64,000 bases of DNA from Fibrobacter succinogenes (GCA_902799745.1 CADCBQ010000006.1:1-64000), one strand, 5' to 3'. Shown: positions 8,293 through 17,549, counted from the first letter of the stretch. Notes: generated by a model not told the origin, from the sequence alone. A program made the numbers and translations.

Positions 8293-9400
8293 CTATTTAG
8301 CACCTTCGCTGGTGCTGAGTAGATACGCGTTGATGAACGGCTTGATTTTGCCGTCGAGTACGCCTGCGGTATCCGAAGTTTCGACACCGGTGCGCAAGTC
8401 CTTCACGAGCTGATAGGGCTGCAGCACGTAGCTACGGATCTGGCTACCCCATTCGACCTTTTTCTTTTCGGCCATACGGGCATCACGCTTGGCTTCTTCT
8501 TCCAAGCGGTAATGTTCGGCGACCATGGTCTTGAGCATCTTGTAGCAGGTTTCGCGGTTCTGAATCTGGCTACGTTCGGTCTGGCAGCTCGCCATGATAC
8601 CCGTCGGCAAGTGCGTCATACGCACGGCGGAGTCCGTCTTGTTGATGTACTGGCCACCGGCACCGCTACTGCGGTAAGTATCCACACGCACATCGGCCAT
8701 ATCCAAATCGAATTCGATGTCTTCGTGTTCGGGGTACAGGTACACGGCGGTAAAGCTCGTGTGGCGGCGGGCGTTCGCATCGAACGGGCTGATGCGCACC
8801 AGGCGGTGCACGCCGATTTCGGAACGGAGCAGGCCGTAAGCGTTTTCGCAAGTGACCTCGATGGTCGCACTCTTGAGGCCAGCATCTTCCGCTTCCTGGA
8901 AGTCGACCACCTTGAAGTCCATGTTTTCGCGTTCGAAGAAGTGCGTGTACATGCGGAAAAGCATCAGCGCCCAGTCCTGCGACTCGGTGCCGCCTGCGCC
9001 CGGATGAATTGACAGCAAGCAACTGCAAGCGTCATCCGGACCGTTCAGCATTTTCTTGAATTCCATCGCCTCGATTTTCGATTTGAGTTCAGCGATGTCG
9101 GAATCAATCGATGCCGTCAAATCGGCGGATTCTTCCGCCTTGCTCATTTCGTAAAGTTCGGCCAAGTCATCGCAGCTCTGCGAGACTTCTTTCCACGAGT
9201 CCAGCAGGGCGCGCAGATTGCCGATTTTCTTCATCATGGACTGCGCCTTTTCCTGGTCATTCCACAGGTTCGGGTCGGCGGAGTCCTTTTCCAAAACGTA
9301 GAGTTCTTCGGTCTTGGCTTCTAAGTCAAAGATACCCCCAGAGCTTGTCGATGCGCGTACGCAAGTCGATCAGCCCGGTGTGCGTCGTCTGAAATGCCAT
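8293..9400 (-). CDS. prfB: Peptide chain release factor 2, with programmed +1 frameshift
   Basis: RF2 ends translation at UGA and UAA. The full gene starts at ATG 9400-9398 and reads 24 codons to an in-frame UGA (9328-9326). The +1 frame then gives the rest, about 368 residues in all. The second-frame ORF visible from 9294 is only part of it. The shift site CTT TGA C follows a GGGGG internal Shine-Dalgarno-like run (9339-9335) with the same spacing as in E. coli prfB. The protein has the SPF stop-codon tripeptide (RISPFDANARR) that marks RF2, and the catalytic GGQ (SSGAGGQYINKTDSAV). The ATG overlaps the stop of the upstream ppiC-like gene (TAATG), so translation is probably coupled. Confidence 0.96.
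9325..9340 (-). promoter_or_regulatory. prfB autoregulatory frameshift site
   Basis: Minus-strand TGGGGGTATCTTTGAC: Shine-Dalgarno-like G-run, slippery CTT, in-frame TGA, then C. In the family, low RF2 activity lets ribosomes pause at this UGA and slip +1, so RF2 controls its own synthesis. Confidence 0.93.
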
Positions 9401-10410
9401 TACTTAGCAGCTCCGATAGCCTGCGGCGGAGTGTACTTGGCATCGAGGTACTGCACCTTGTAGGTCTTTCCGAGGCCGTCGAGGTATGCCTTGAGCTGAG
9501 CCTGACGGTCCTGTTCGGCCTGCACACGCAGAATGTAGTCGATCTGGTGCTTGTAGCTTTCGTACTTGCCGTCGTTCTTTTCGGTCAGCATGAAGATGGC
9601 GATACCGTCCTTGTCGGTATACGGTTCGGTGATTTCGCCGACCTTGACCTTGTTCACGGCCTTCACAAAGGCATCGCCCTTGGACTTGGCAACGAACTTG
9701 CTCATGACACCGCCAGTCTTCTTGGCGGTCTGGTCGTCGCTGTACATGGCAGCGAGCTGAGCAAACGTAGCCTTCTTGCTGCGCACCTGAGCGGCAAGAC
9801 CCTGCAACATCACCTTGGCATCTTCGATTTCCTGCTTGGACTTGCCCTTGGTGTAAATCACGATACGGGCACCGCTAATGGAATCGTTAATGGCGACCTT
9901 CGTCTTGTTGAGTTCCCAGAAAGCTTCCTTCTGCTTTTCGGTCGGATCCTTCGGGTACGGCACCTTCTTTTCGAGGATCGCTTCGCTCTTCAGCTGGTCT
10001 TCGATCTTTTCCTTGAACTGGGCCATGGTGGTGTTAGACTTCTTGAGCTCCTTCTGGAAGGCGTCTTCGCTCGGGAACTGCGCCTTGAAGAGCTTGGTCA
10101 AGCTGTCGACTTTGCCCTGAGAAACCTTGATACCCATCTTCTTGGCTTCGAGCTTGATGAGTTCCTGACCGACCAGGTTGTCAATCACAGCATAGCGGAG
10201 CTGGGTCATGGTCTTGTCATCAATTTTCTTGCCGCGGAGCTGCTGTTCGCCGAGCATTTTGGCGAGGCTATCGATTTTACCTGCAGAAATACCGACTTTT
10301 TCGACACGGATCACATCCATGCTCTTGGTGTTCAACAACTGAGCAGAAGCGATACCGGCGGCCAAAGCGACCGTCAAGACACCGCGAGAAACAAATTTAA
10401 AAGAACGCAT
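9400..10410 (-). CDS. Secreted parvulin-type peptidyl-prolyl isomerase
   Basis: Periplasmic foldase of 336 residues. The signal peptide covers about residues 1-23 (VALAAGIASA). A helical SurA/PrsA-like N-terminal region (about 24-165) has many Lys/Glu. A parvulin (PpiC) rotamase domain follows (about 170-290: FAQLAAMYSDDQTAKKTGGVM, then VGEITEPYTDKDGIAIF). The likely role is chaperoning of outer-membrane or secreted proteins. Ribosome binding site AAGGA; a -10 box TATATT lies about 30 bases upstream. The last base of its stop is the first base of the prfB start. Linking a foldase to RF2 in one transcript is unusual. Whether it is closer to SurA or PrsA cannot be decided here. Confidence 0.8.
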   Translation of the reverse strand: MRSFKFVSRGVLTVALAAGIASAQLLNTKSMDVIRVEKVGISAGKIDSLAKMLGEQQLRGKKIDDKTMTQLRYAVIDNLVGQELIKLEAKKMGIKVSQGKVDSLTKLFKAQFPSEDAFQKELKKSNTTMAQFKEKIEDQLKSEAILEKKVPYPKDPTEKQKEAFWELNKTKVAINDSISGARIVIYTKGKSKQEIEDAKVMLQGLAAQVRSKKATFAQLAAMYSDDQTAKKTGGVMSKFVAKSKGDAFVKAVNKVKVGEITEPYTDKDGIAIFMLTEKNDGKYESYKHQIDYILRVQAEQDRQAQLKAYLDGLGKTYKVQYLDAKYTPPQAIGAAK

Positions 10411-10452
10411 TTTTATTCCTTTTTAAAATTTTCCGCCGTAAATATAGAAAAA

Positions 10453-10533
10453 GGCGAGAGCCGCGACAAAAACATTATGTTTTTGGCATGGCCGAGCCAT
10501 ACTATATGCACTCCGAAAGAGTGCCATATAGTA
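10453..10533 (+). repeat. Intergenic hairpin repeat, family 1, copy b
   Basis: Same order of elements as 1043-1115. Hairpin one is CAAAAACA/TGTTTTTG (10467-10474/10478-10485), with a stem sequence unlike that of copy a. Hairpin two is a long stem TACTATATG-CACTC/GAGTG-C-CATATAGTA (10500-10533) with one bulge. It lies between the FISUMP stop and the promoter of the foldase gene. Confidence 0.75.
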
Positions 10534-10565
10534 AAATAGCAGTTCTAAACCCAAAAGTTCGCTGA

Positions 10566-12143
10566 TTAGTTGTCCTTCAGGCAGCGAATCGAATACGACA
10601 GTTTTTTCTCTTCACCCCGCAAATCTACACCATCGCCCTCTCCAAAACAAACTGCATTCGCCAAATGAACCACATCAGAGGTTGAACTCCAAAAACAGGT
10701 TCTTTGACCTTTATCATAATAATGTTCTCCCCTAGATCTATACCCAGCGGGCAACGCAGTAAAACCAAAAGCATTAATTCCACTACCTTGTTTCCAACTA
10801 CCACCTTTCAAAAGCGTTCCTGGCTCCGAATTCATAACCAAACCCGACGAAGCCAAACCCGCCCCCCACGTAGCCTTAGTAGAAACCAATTGTTCCAGTT
10901 CTATACTTGAGGGCAAATGCCAACCTTCCGGACAAACACCCCTTACAGGATAATCAACAGAGCATTCTGCAAAGTCACCGCACCCCGATCCATTTTTTGA
11001 AAAAACGGCTGAACTATCCATTGCAGCACTCCACAAGTAAAGTCTACCATATTTTGAACAATCTTCATCGTAATAACAAAAACTAGAGGAATCTTCACAA
11101 TCTGTCGGCTGTAAATAACGATAGTTCAGATTCTCCGCCATCCACCACTGGTCTCCAATTTTTACAGTCTTGTACGTTTGGCCATCCCGAGAATCCGTCA
11201 GCGAGCCGTATTCGCAGGGTTCACGATAGGATCGGTCATCACCACACTCTGCAACCAAGGGGACCGTATCGGTCATCCAATCTTCATCACGAACACAACG
11301 AACAGACGCCCCCCATGATTTCATTGTATTATCATAGTATTGAGGAGCATTCCAATACGTCGTCTTATGGAAAACCAGGGTCATAGCTTTATATTTATCG
11401 TAGACTTCAGAGCTCCAGATATACGCCCTTGCATCATCTGAGGTAAGGGCATGTTCCACTTTCCCGTCAAAATTCAAAACAAATTCATAATCAGTTTCAA
11501 CCGCCGTTACACGGAGTCCACTGTATTCCACCGGAAAAGAACGGATGCCGGCATAAAAAAGAGTCGCAAATTCTCTCTGTTCTGGTAGATGCCACCCTTC
11601 CGGACAAACTCCCCTTACTGGATAAACAGCAGCGCAATCTGCATAGTCTCCACACCCCGATCCATTCGCAGAAAAGGCTCCGGAACTATCCATGGCCGCA
11701 CTCCATAAATACAGACGGCCATATTTATCACAATATTCCAGAGAATCGTTAACACAAAAACTGCTTGAATCCAAAGAATCCGTTGGATGCAAATAGGCAA
11801 AGTTTAAATTTTTATCCATCCACCAATGATTACCGATTTTACGAATTTCATATGATTGTCCATCTCGGGAATCCGTCAAAGTTCCGGTTATATAATCCAA
11901 TGGTCGATTTTGGTGTTCATTTTTACAAGCTGAATTTAAATTACTGCTTGACGACAATCCAATAATATCGCGGATTTCGCTAGAAGACATTTTTGTCGTT
12001 GAACCCGCGTTATTGCTACTTGATGAAGATTCCTCTGCAAGCGGGTCGTCATTCGGCGACGATGAACTGCCATCGCAAGCAATGAAAACGAAAAACATGC
12101 AAGTGACAGCGATGCACTTCAGGCAAAAAAGAAAGTTTTTCAC
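10566..12143 (-). CDS. FISUMP-domain lipoprotein with two near-identical domain cores
   Basis: Lipoprotein of 525 residues starting at GTG, preceded by GGAGG. Signal peptide with lipobox (FFVFIAC), then a short Ser-rich linker. Domain one (about 88-285) has TDSRDGQSYEIRKIG, WWMDKNLNF, CPEGWHLP and SVRCVRD. Domain two (about 315-525) has TDSRDGQTYKTVKIGDQWW, WWMAENLNY, CPEGWHLP and SIRCLKD. The segments KYGRLYLWSAAMDSS and GSGCGD are repeated almost exactly in both, pointing to a recent internal duplication. The base composition is more AT-rich than in neighbouring housekeeping genes. A -10 box TATATT lies at 12185-12180. Function unknown; envelope location inferred. Confidence 0.88.
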   Translation of the reverse strand: MKNFLFCLKCIAVTCMFFVFIACDGSSSSPNDDPLAEESSSSSNNAGSTTKMSSSEIRDIIGLSSSSNLNSACKNEHQNRPLDYITGTLTDSRDGQSYEIRKIGNHWWMDKNLNFAYLHPTDSLDSSSFCVNDSLEYCDKYGRLYLWSAAMDSSGAFSANGSGCGDYADCAAVYPVRGVCPEGWHLPEQREFATLFYAGIRSFPVEYSGLRVTAVETDYEFVLNFDGKVEHALTSDDARAYIWSSEVYDKYKAMTLVFHKTTYWNAPQYYDNTMKSWGASVRCVRDEDWMTDTVPLVAECGDDRSYREPCEYGSLTDSRDGQTYKTVKIGDQWWMAENLNYRYLQPTDCEDSSSFCYYDEDCSKYGRLYLWSAAMDSSAVFSKNGSGCGDFAECSVDYPVRGVCPEGWHLPSSIELEQLVSTKATWGAGLASSGLVMNSEPGTLLKGGSWKQGSGINAFGFTALPAGYRSRGEHYYDKGQRTCFWSSTSDVVHLANAVCFGEGDGVDLRGEEKKLSYSIRCLKDN

Positions 12144-12258
12144 AGAAGACCTCCGGTAACCTCAAATAAATTCACGCGAAATATAGAAATAAACGATTTT
12201 CCCTTTTACACACAGACCCCTTTTTGTAAATCATTGTAAAATTTCGTTCCAAAATTGC

Positions 12259-12287
12259 TTGAAATAGTCAAAAAAAGCGTGTATATA
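12259..12287 (+). promoter_or_regulatory. Promoter of the toxin-antitoxin operon
   Basis: TTGAAA (12259-12264), a 17-base spacer and TATATA (12282-12287) match a sigma-70-type promoter with ideal spacing. Confidence 0.7.
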
Positions 12288-12290
12288 TAT

Positions 12291-12311
12291 GAATAGGGAC
12301 AGTCTCTATTC
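12291..12311. promoter_or_regulatory. Operator-like palindrome at the toxin-antitoxin start site
   Basis: GAATAGGGA and TCTCTATTC (12291-12299 and 12303-12311) form an inverted repeat with one G-T mismatch, centred on the expected transcription start. This is the place where ribbon-helix-helix antitoxins usually bind to repress their own operon. Confidence 0.6.
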
Positions 12312-12376
12312 GCCCGCGACAGGCTTTTTCGCAAAAAAATTATGCATATATCGCAATTGAGGTTATTGACTTTAGA

Positions 12377-12688
12377 ATGATATATATGTATATTATAGAT
12401 ACAAATGTAAGGTTTGACGAGGAAAAGGCTTTAAGAGTTTTGCAAAAACATGGTGTCAACATGGAAGATGTTCGCCAAGAGATTATTGCGAAACGATTCG
12501 ATGTCCAAGAAGTCGCCAACCAAGAAGGACATCCAGGGCAGAAAATGTTCGTGGTGTTGGTGAACGGATACGCTCATTGCGTTCCATTTGTTGTTGAACA
12601 GGACGGAACAATCTTTCTTAAAACGGCTTTTCCAAGCAGAGTTTATCAGCGGAGGTATGAAAATGGAAATCTCAGATTCAAAGTATGA
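12377..12688 (+). CDS. BrnT-like toxin of a type II toxin-antitoxin pair
   Basis: Small protein of about 100 residues. The motif FDEEKALRVLQKHGVNMEDV resembles the BrnT start (helix with KHGV). The strand-rich core MFVVLVNGYAHCVPFVVE and TIFLKTAFPSRVYQRRY match the branch of BrnT-like proteins partnered by CopG-type antitoxins. BrnT proteins are RNase-like growth inhibitors; this activity is inferred. The start is uncertain: ATG 12377 or 12386, neither with a strong ribosome site, about 80 bases after the predicted transcription start. The gene overlaps the antitoxin gene by 26 bases, and toxin-first order is typical for brnTA. Confidence 0.78.
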   Translation: MIYMYIIDTNVRFDEEKALRVLQKHGVNMEDVRQEIIAKRFDVQEVANQEGHPGQKMFVVLVNGYAHCVPFVVEQDGTIFLKTAFPSRVYQRRYENGNLRFKV

Positions 12689-12947
12689 ACCGATAGACGA
12701 CGAAGAACGTTCGCTGATGGAAGCTATTGAGCGCGGCGACACAAAGCCAGTCCCGAAAGAAGAACTGGAAGCAATCAAAGCCTCGATCAAGGGAACTGCG
12801 CACAACATCACGATTCGTATGAACGACGACGACATCGAAGGCATGAAGGCAAAAGCTTCTCGCCTTGGAATAAACTATCAAACTTTAATAAAAACGCTTG
12901 TACACCGCTATTTGAACGGCGGCGTAACAATCAACGAAGCATTCTAA
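12663..12947 (+). CDS. CopG-type antitoxin
   Basis: Antitoxin of 94 residues. The acidic N-terminus (DDEERSLMEAIERGD) would wrap the toxin. The C-terminal ribbon-helix-helix (NITIRMNDDDIEGMKAKA, then GINYQTLIKTLVHRYLNG) would bind DNA. This layout is characteristic of the CopG antitoxin family. The ATG at 12663 is chosen because GGAGG (12651-12655) is 7 bases ahead of it; the ATG at 12657 is too close. Overlap with the toxin gene implies translational coupling. It probably represses the operon through the palindrome at 12291-12311. Confidence 0.82.
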   Translation: MEISDSKYEPIDDEERSLMEAIERGDTKPVPKEELEAIKASIKGTAHNITIRMNDDDIEGMKAKASRLGINYQTLIKTLVHRYLNGGVTINEAF

Positions 12948-12967
12948 ACAAATTCTAATTCATACAA

Positions 12968-12988
12968 AAGGCGGTCATTGACCGCCTT
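12968..12988. terminator. Bidirectional terminator
   Basis: AAGGCGGTC/GACCGCCTT with a 3-base loop, flanked by CTTTTT on the plus side. Serves the antitoxin gene and the convergent nitroreductase gene. Confidence 0.75.
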
Positions 12989-12992
12989 CTTT

Positions 12993-13514
12993 TTAAATTT
13001 CTTCGGCGAATTCGCTCATGGGCTTGCGCACGGGGTGGCGCGGCGAGGGGCCACCTTCGGCGGGGTCGGCGTAGCCCACATCCAAGAAGCAAGCCAGCTT
13101 GAGGTTTGCCGGGAAGTCGAAGGCCTTTTCGATTTCAGAGGCGTTAAAGCCGCGGGCCCACAAGGTCGCAAGTCCCAAATCGGTGGCCTGCATCATCATC
13201 GAAGTCGTCACGATGCTGGAATCCATATCGCCACTCACAAAATCGTCGTGGTAAGTCACGGGAGAATAGCACTTGTCCTTGTCGTAGCAGACCATGAGCA
13301 CCACGGGGGCGTTGTAGGCCATGCGGGTAATGCTGCGGAGCTTGGCTAGGGCGGCCTCGGACTTGAGCACCTTCACGGTCACCGGCTGGCCATTCACGGC
13401 CGTCGGAGAAAGGCGTCCGGCTTCGAGCACGAGGGAGAGTTTTTCAGTTTCCACAGCCTTATCGCTAAATTTGCGGCAGCTGTAACGATTTTGAGCGAGT
13501 TTAATGAATTCCAT
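12993..13514 (-). CDS. Nitroreductase family flavoprotein
   Basis: FMN-dependent oxidoreductase of the nitroreductase fold, 173 residues, close to the short family members. The N-terminal RYSCRKF is the FMN-phosphate motif. It is followed by AGRLSPTAVNGQPV, and DSSIVTTSMMMQATDLGLATLW is the conserved dimer/FMN helix. It probably reduces quinones or nitro compounds with NAD(P)H in the cytoplasm; the physiological substrate cannot be told. Single gene sharing a terminator with the toxin-antitoxin pair and divergent from hppA. Confidence 0.88.
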   Translation of the reverse strand: MEFIKLAQNRYSCRKFSDKAVETEKLSLVLEAGRLSPTAVNGQPVTVKVLKSEAALAKLRSITRMAYNAPVVLMVCYDKDKCYSPVTYHDDFVSGDMDSSIVTTSMMMQATDLGLATLWARGFNASEIEKAFDFPANLKLACFLDVGYADPAEGGPSPRHPVRKPMSEFAEEI

Positions 13515-13610
13515 ATCATAATTTTAGCATTTTATTTTTTCCTATTCTGCCATTTTCAGTATAGATTTATATAGAAATCCGCCCCAAAAACGGTATCAAA
13601 GGAGTCTTTT

Positions 13611-15974
13611 ATGGAAACATTCAGCATTCCTGGTTTTTGGTACACTGTTCCGGCAGCGTCAATCCTTGCCCTTGTAGCGGCACTGCTGTTCTTCAAATCC
13701 ATGATGAAAATGGACGAAGGAACGCCGCGCATGATAGAGATTGCGGGTTATGTCCGCGAAGGGGCTCTCGCCTACCTCAAGCGCCAATACAGAACCGTTT
13801 CGGTCGTATTCGCCATTTTGTTCCTCATTTTCGTGGTTCTCGCATTCCTCGGAATCCAGAACCCCTTCGTTCCGGTCGCATTCCTCACCGGCGGTTTCTT
13901 TAGCGGACTCTGCGGATTTTTAGGTATGAAAACGGCTACGCAGGCAAGTTCCAGAACGGCCGCCGGCGCAAGCAAGAGCCTGAACCAAGGCCTCGTCACG
14001 GCATTCCGTTCTGGCGCGGTCATGGGACTGATTGTCGTCGGTTTCGGCCTACTCGATATTTCCATCTGGTTCTACCTTCTGAACTTCATCTACGACCATA
14101 ATATTTTCGGCATGGGAGCCACCCTGGCAAGCAAGATTTCGATGGATTTTTCGGACAGCTTGATTACGAATTCCGCTTTCGGGCACGCCAAGATGGCCGA
14201 AGTGACAACCACCATGCTGACCTTTGGCATGGGCGCCTCGCTGCAGGCGCTCTTTGCCCGCGTTGGCGGGGGTATCTACACGAAGGCGGCCGATGTCGGT
14301 GCCGACTTGGTCGGTAAAGTCGAAGCGGGAATTCCCGAAGACGATCCGCGAAACCCCGCCACCATCGCCGACAACGTCGGCGATAACGTCGGAGACGTTG
14401 CGGGCATGGGCGCAGACCTCTACGAATCCTACTGCGGATCCATCTTGGCGACAGCGGCGCTCGGCGCGGCCCTTCCTGGCATGAGCATGCACCATGTCAT
14501 TGCCCCGATGCTTGTCGCGGCAATAGGCATTGTTCTTTCGATTGTCGGCATTTTCATGGTGCGCACCAAAGATGACGCCAACACCAAGTCGCTCTTGCAT
14601 TCCCTTCTCGTCGGAACGCTCGGATCTTCGATCCTTATTCTTTTGGCGCTCCTTGTCTTTGTCAAGCTGGGACTCATTTCGTGGGGCATTTTCGGATCTG
14701 TCGTCGCAGGCCTTGCCGCTGGCGTCATCATAGGACAGTTTACCGAGTTCTATACCTCCGACGCCTACAAGCCCACCCGCGCTATCGCTTCGCGCACGCA
14801 GATGGGCCCCGCCACGACCATCATCGAAGGCATTTCGGTCGGCATGTACTCCACCGCCCTCCCGGTAATCACTATCGTTCTCGGCATTCTCGCCTCCTTC
14901 GGTTTTGCGGGCGGTTTCAGCAACATTTCGCAGGGCCTTTACGGTGTCGGTTTCGCTGCCGTCGGTATGCTTTCGACCCTCGGCATCACGCTTTCGACAG
15001 ACGCCTTCGGGCCCATTGCCGACAACGCAGGCGGTAACGCCGAAATGGCGGAACTCCCCAAGAAAGTCCGCGAACGCACCGACGAACTCGACATGCTCGG
15101 CAATACGACCGCAGCGACAGGCAAGGGCTTCGCCATCGGTTCTGCAGCTTTGACAGCCATGGCACTCCTCGCCTCATACGTCGAAGAAATCAAGCTCTGG
15201 CTCAGCAAATTCGCCCATGACGGCGCATTCGAATTCGGTGGCGTCACCTTCTTCAGCAGCTCTACGGCTCTCGCCTCTGGAGCAGCCACAAACAATTCGC
15301 ATTGGCAAATTCTAGAAGGCGGCATCAAGGCCATCGCAAACGATGGTTCGCTTGCAGCCCTCTCTATTGCAGACGCTTCGTTCGGCGATTTCATGGCAGC
15401 ATTCAACTTGAATCTGATGAACCCCATGCTCCTCGGCGGTCTCTTTATCGGCTGCATGATGGCCTTTGTATTCTGCGCCATGACCATCAAGGCGGTCGGC
15501 CGCGCGGCCTCTTCCATGGTCAAGGAAGTTCGCCGCCAGTTCAAGGAAATCCCCGGCATTATGGAAGGAACTGGCAAACCGGACTATGCCAAATGCGTCG
15601 AAATCTCGACTCACGGAGCCCAACGCGAAATGCTTCTGCCTTCGCTTCTCGCTGTCATCGTTCCGGTTGTTGTAGGCCTGTTCATGGGAATCGCAGGCGT
15701 CTTCGGCCTGCTCGCCGGTGGGCTCGCTTGCGGATTCTCGCTCGCCTGCATGCTCAACAACGCAGGCGGTGCCTGGGACAACGCCAAGAAATATATCGAG
15801 AAAGGAAACTTCGGCGGAAAAGGCTCCGATTGTCACAAGGCGGGCGTTGTCGGCGATACCGTAGGCGACCCGTTCAAGGATACCGCAGGCCCCTCGCTGA
15901 ACATCCTGATCAAGTTGATGACGATGGTGAGTCTCGTTTTCGCAGGCGTCATTGTCGCGGTCGGCGGACTCTAG
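13611..15974 (+). CDS. hppA: Membrane-bound pyrophosphatase ion pump, K+-dependent type
   Basis: Integral membrane enzyme with about 16 helices, 787 residues, that hydrolyses PPi and pumps H+ and/or Na+ out of the cytoplasm. The PPi site motif [20 protein letters not shown] (about residue 227) is followed by [16 protein letters not shown], and the second Asp-rich motif ([14 protein letters not shown]) lies near the C-terminus. The determinant [10 protein letters not shown] (about residue 496) has Ala where K+-independent enzymes have Lys, so it should be K+-dependent. H+ or Na+ specificity cannot be assigned. Ribosome binding site AAAGGAG. With pfp and ppa in the same window it points to PPi as an energy currency. 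Confidence 0.95.
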   Translation: METFSIPGFWYTVPAASILALVAALLFFKSMMKMDEGTPRMIEIAGYVREGALAYLKRQYRTVSVVFAILFLIFVVLAFLGIQNPFVPVAFLTGGFFSGLCGFLGMKTATQASSRTAAGASKSLNQGLVTAFRSGAVMGLIVVGFGLLDISIWFYLLNFIYDHNIFGMGATLASKISMDFSDSLITNSAFGHAKMAEVTTTMLTFGMGASLQALFARVGGGIYTKAADVGADLVGKVEAGIPEDDPRNPATIADNVGDNVGDVAGMGADLYESYCGSILATAALGAALPGMSMHHVIAPMLVAAIGIVLSIVGIFMVRTKDDANTKSLLHSLLVGTLGSSILILLALLVFVKLGLISWGIFGSVVAGLAAGVIIGQFTEFYTSDAYKPTRAIASRTQMGPATTIIEGISVGMYSTALPVITIVLGILASFGFAGGFSNISQGLYGVGFAAVGMLSTLGITLSTDAFGPIADNAGGNAEMAELPKKVRERTDELDMLGNTTAATGKGFAIGSAALTAMALLASYVEEIKLWLSKFAHDGAFEFGGVTFFSSSTALASGAATNNSHWQILEGGIKAIANDGSLAALSIADASFGDFMAAFNLNLMNPMLLGGLFIGCMMAFVFCAMTIKAVGRAASSMVKEVRRQFKEIPGIMEGTGKPDYAKCVEISTHGAQREMLLPSLLAVIVPVVVGLFMGIAGVFGLLAGGLACGFSLACMLNNAGGAWDNAKKYIEKGNFGGKGSDCHKAGVVGDTVGDPFKDTAGPSLNILIKLMTMVSLVFAGVIVAVGGL

Positions 15975-15992
15975 CCAGGCGGACTCTAGCCA
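15963..15992 (+). repeat. 15-bp tandem duplication at the hppA stop codon
   Basis: The word GGCGGACTCTAGCCA occurs twice head to tail (15963-15977, 15978-15992). The first copy contains the hppA stop TAG, so the duplication does not change the protein. Confidence 0.85.
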
Positions 15993-16006
15993 AACGAACT
16001 CAAGCT

Positions 16007-16273
16007 TTACAGCACATAAAGTGCAAGCACAACAATAATTCCGGCAAAGACCAAGAAAACGGGCAACAACAGCAAAAGGCAAAGCAGCCCGATTTTCAGG
16101 TCATAAAAGAACATGCGCCAGCGACCGCGCTTGGTCTTGCATGTTTCTGCGCGGCAATCCGGGCAAACATTTCCGACCTTGTTACGGACACGGATGGCAA
16201 GGTTGCTTTCCAGCGGAGCCATCCCGACCTTGTCGTTAAATTCCTTGTTGCAAATAGAGCACGTGCACTGCAT
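16007..16273 (-). CDS. Small zinc-ribbon membrane protein
   Basis: 88 residues. The N-terminal Cys pairs CTCSIC and CPDCRAETC resemble a zinc ribbon (about residues 4-45). A basic stretch and a long hydrophobic segment (about 60-88, LLCLLLLLPVFLVFAGIIVV) form one or two membrane helices at the C-terminus. No named family is recognised. Convergent with hppA, 32 bases from its stop. A perfect TATAAT box (16286-16281) ends 7 bases before the ATG, so the mRNA may be leaderless. Confidence 0.7.
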   Translation of the reverse strand: MQCTCSICNKEFNDKVGMAPLESNLAIRVRNKVGNVCPDCRAETCKTKRGRWRMFFYDLKIGLLCLLLLLPVFLVFAGIIVVLALYVL

Positions 16274-16280
16274 ATCGGTA

Positions 16281-16286
16281 ATTATA
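16281..16286 (-). promoter_or_regulatory. -10 box, start codon 7 bases downstream
   Basis: Consensus TATAAT on the minus strand; spacer 16274-16280; ATG at 16273. No Shine-Dalgarno sequence fits between them. Confidence 0.6.
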
Positions 16287-16325
16287 GTAAACAGTAGACA
16301 GTAGGAAGTAGACAGAAACAGAAGG

Positions 16326-17393
16326 TTAGTTCGCGGAAGCCTTAAAGAAGGTCGTAATGGTTAGCGAATCGCTATCACCCTCGAACCAGCCTCCGAGATA
16401 ATTGTACCGTAACACCCAGGTGATTACGGTATCTTTTTCGAGCGGCGCTTCCAGTTTATTTTCAAGGAAGAAAGGGTATTTTTCATAAACAGTCGGATAA
16501 CTGCCTAAAAGAGACCCCACCACCTCTACGGCTGTTGTACACACGGTCTTGTCCCCTTGTTTTGTACAAAGGCTCCGGTGGCCTTTTTCCGCCCATTCCG
16601 GCAAGCCTTCTACCGTAATAAAGTATCCCGTAAACAAGGAGTCCACTCCAAAAATCGGTTTTCGGGTATCCAACGTGTCGAGCGCCTTGCGGAATGCCGA
16701 GGTGTCGAAGGGAGGCGCATTGACGGCAGGAATATAGTCCGTCCAGGCATTAGGGCCATAATTCAGGAAGGTCGTATCGTAAACGTCCTTATAGAGTGTC
16801 GGCAAATACATCGTATCGCGATAAACCCGGTCGTGCACGCACTTAAAACCGGAGCGACGGCACATCATCGAGCCCATCGCATGCCCTTCAGGAACCCAAA
16901 CTACCGGAGGGTTCGGGAGCGCCACCGCTTCTGTTTGGGCGTATTCGTTTGAATACATGACGCTATAACAAAATATGCCTGTTTGGCAACTAAACGTTTT
17001 TTGCGAGGAATCAAGATCACAGTAAACAGGGCGATGGCCGCAACGATAAGTATCATCCAACTCGGAGCGTTCATCAATGCGGATACCCACAAGCGTGTCG
17101 TAGTCATCGATAAACCGGTCAAAATACTTGAATCCGATATAGTTGTGTTTTGTAACCACCGTATCTTCATAAACGGTATCGCCATAGACAATCACCGTAT
17201 CGCGAATAAAGACCGTATCGCAGCGGGCCTGCAAAGAATCCCACTCTTCCTCTGGCAAAATCTGATTTTTTCCAGCACTGCACCTGCCATCGGGATCATA
17301 CCCCTCCGGTAGCGGATTTAAAGTGCCGCCATCGCATGAAGTCAGCACCACCGCGGCAAGCGACATCAAAAGAGTTAAGAACAAACGAAGCAT
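16326..17393 (-). CDS. Lipoprotein of unknown function
   Basis: 355 residues with signal peptide and lipobox (VVLTSC, Cys about 20). It contains a Thr/Val/Asp-rich run (DTVFIRDTVIVYGDTVYEDT, about 59-78) typical of Fibrobacter linkers, then a Cys-containing domain (CGHRPVYCDL, CQTGIFCY, MMCRRSGFKCVHD) that may form disulfides. No family is recognised. A -10 box TATATT (17405-17400) ends 6 bases before the start. Confidence 0.75.
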   Translation of the reverse strand: MLRLFLTLLMSLAAVVLTSCDGGTLNPLPEGYDPDGRCSAGKNQILPEEEWDSLQARCDTVFIRDTVIVYGDTVYEDTVVTKHNYIGFKYFDRFIDDYDTLVGIRIDERSELDDTYRCGHRPVYCDLDSSQKTFSCQTGIFCYSVMYSNEYAQTEAVALPNPPVVWVPEGHAMGSMMCRRSGFKCVHDRVYRDTMYLPTLYKDVYDTTFLNYGPNAWTDYIPAVNAPPFDTSAFRKALDTLDTRKPIFGVDSLFTGYFITVEGLPEWAEKGHRSLCTKQGDKTVCTTAVEVVGSLLGSYPTVYEKYPFFLENKLEAPLEKDTVITWVLRYNYLGGWFEGDSDSLTITTFFKASAN

Positions 17394-17399
17394 GCTGGG

Positions 17400-17405
17400 A
17401 ATATA
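17400..17405 (-). promoter_or_regulatory. -10 box, start codon 6 bases downstream
   Basis: TATATT on the minus strand, spacer 17394-17399, ATG at 17393; predicts a leaderless transcript. Confidence 0.6.
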
Positions 17406-17549
17406 GTAAATAGTTGGCAGTTAGCAGTTGGCTGTAATTAACGGTCTGTTTCTTTAACGCAATCTTGTTTTTTTCATACAAAACGTAAAAAAAACACAAT
17501 TGTAAACAAAAATTTCTATTATTGGCGCCAAAAAAATAAGGAGAATACG

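Noticed and set aside
8270..8297. AGTAGGAAGTAGACAG words near 8270, 16285 and 42004 as a mobile element
   Set aside because: The shared word is short and without structure or clear borders; possibly a small dispersed repeat but too weak to call.
9394..10539. 381-codon plus-strand frame opposite the foldase gene
   Set aside because: Leu/Val-rich shadow of a codon-biased gene; it runs through the foldase promoter and a repeat.
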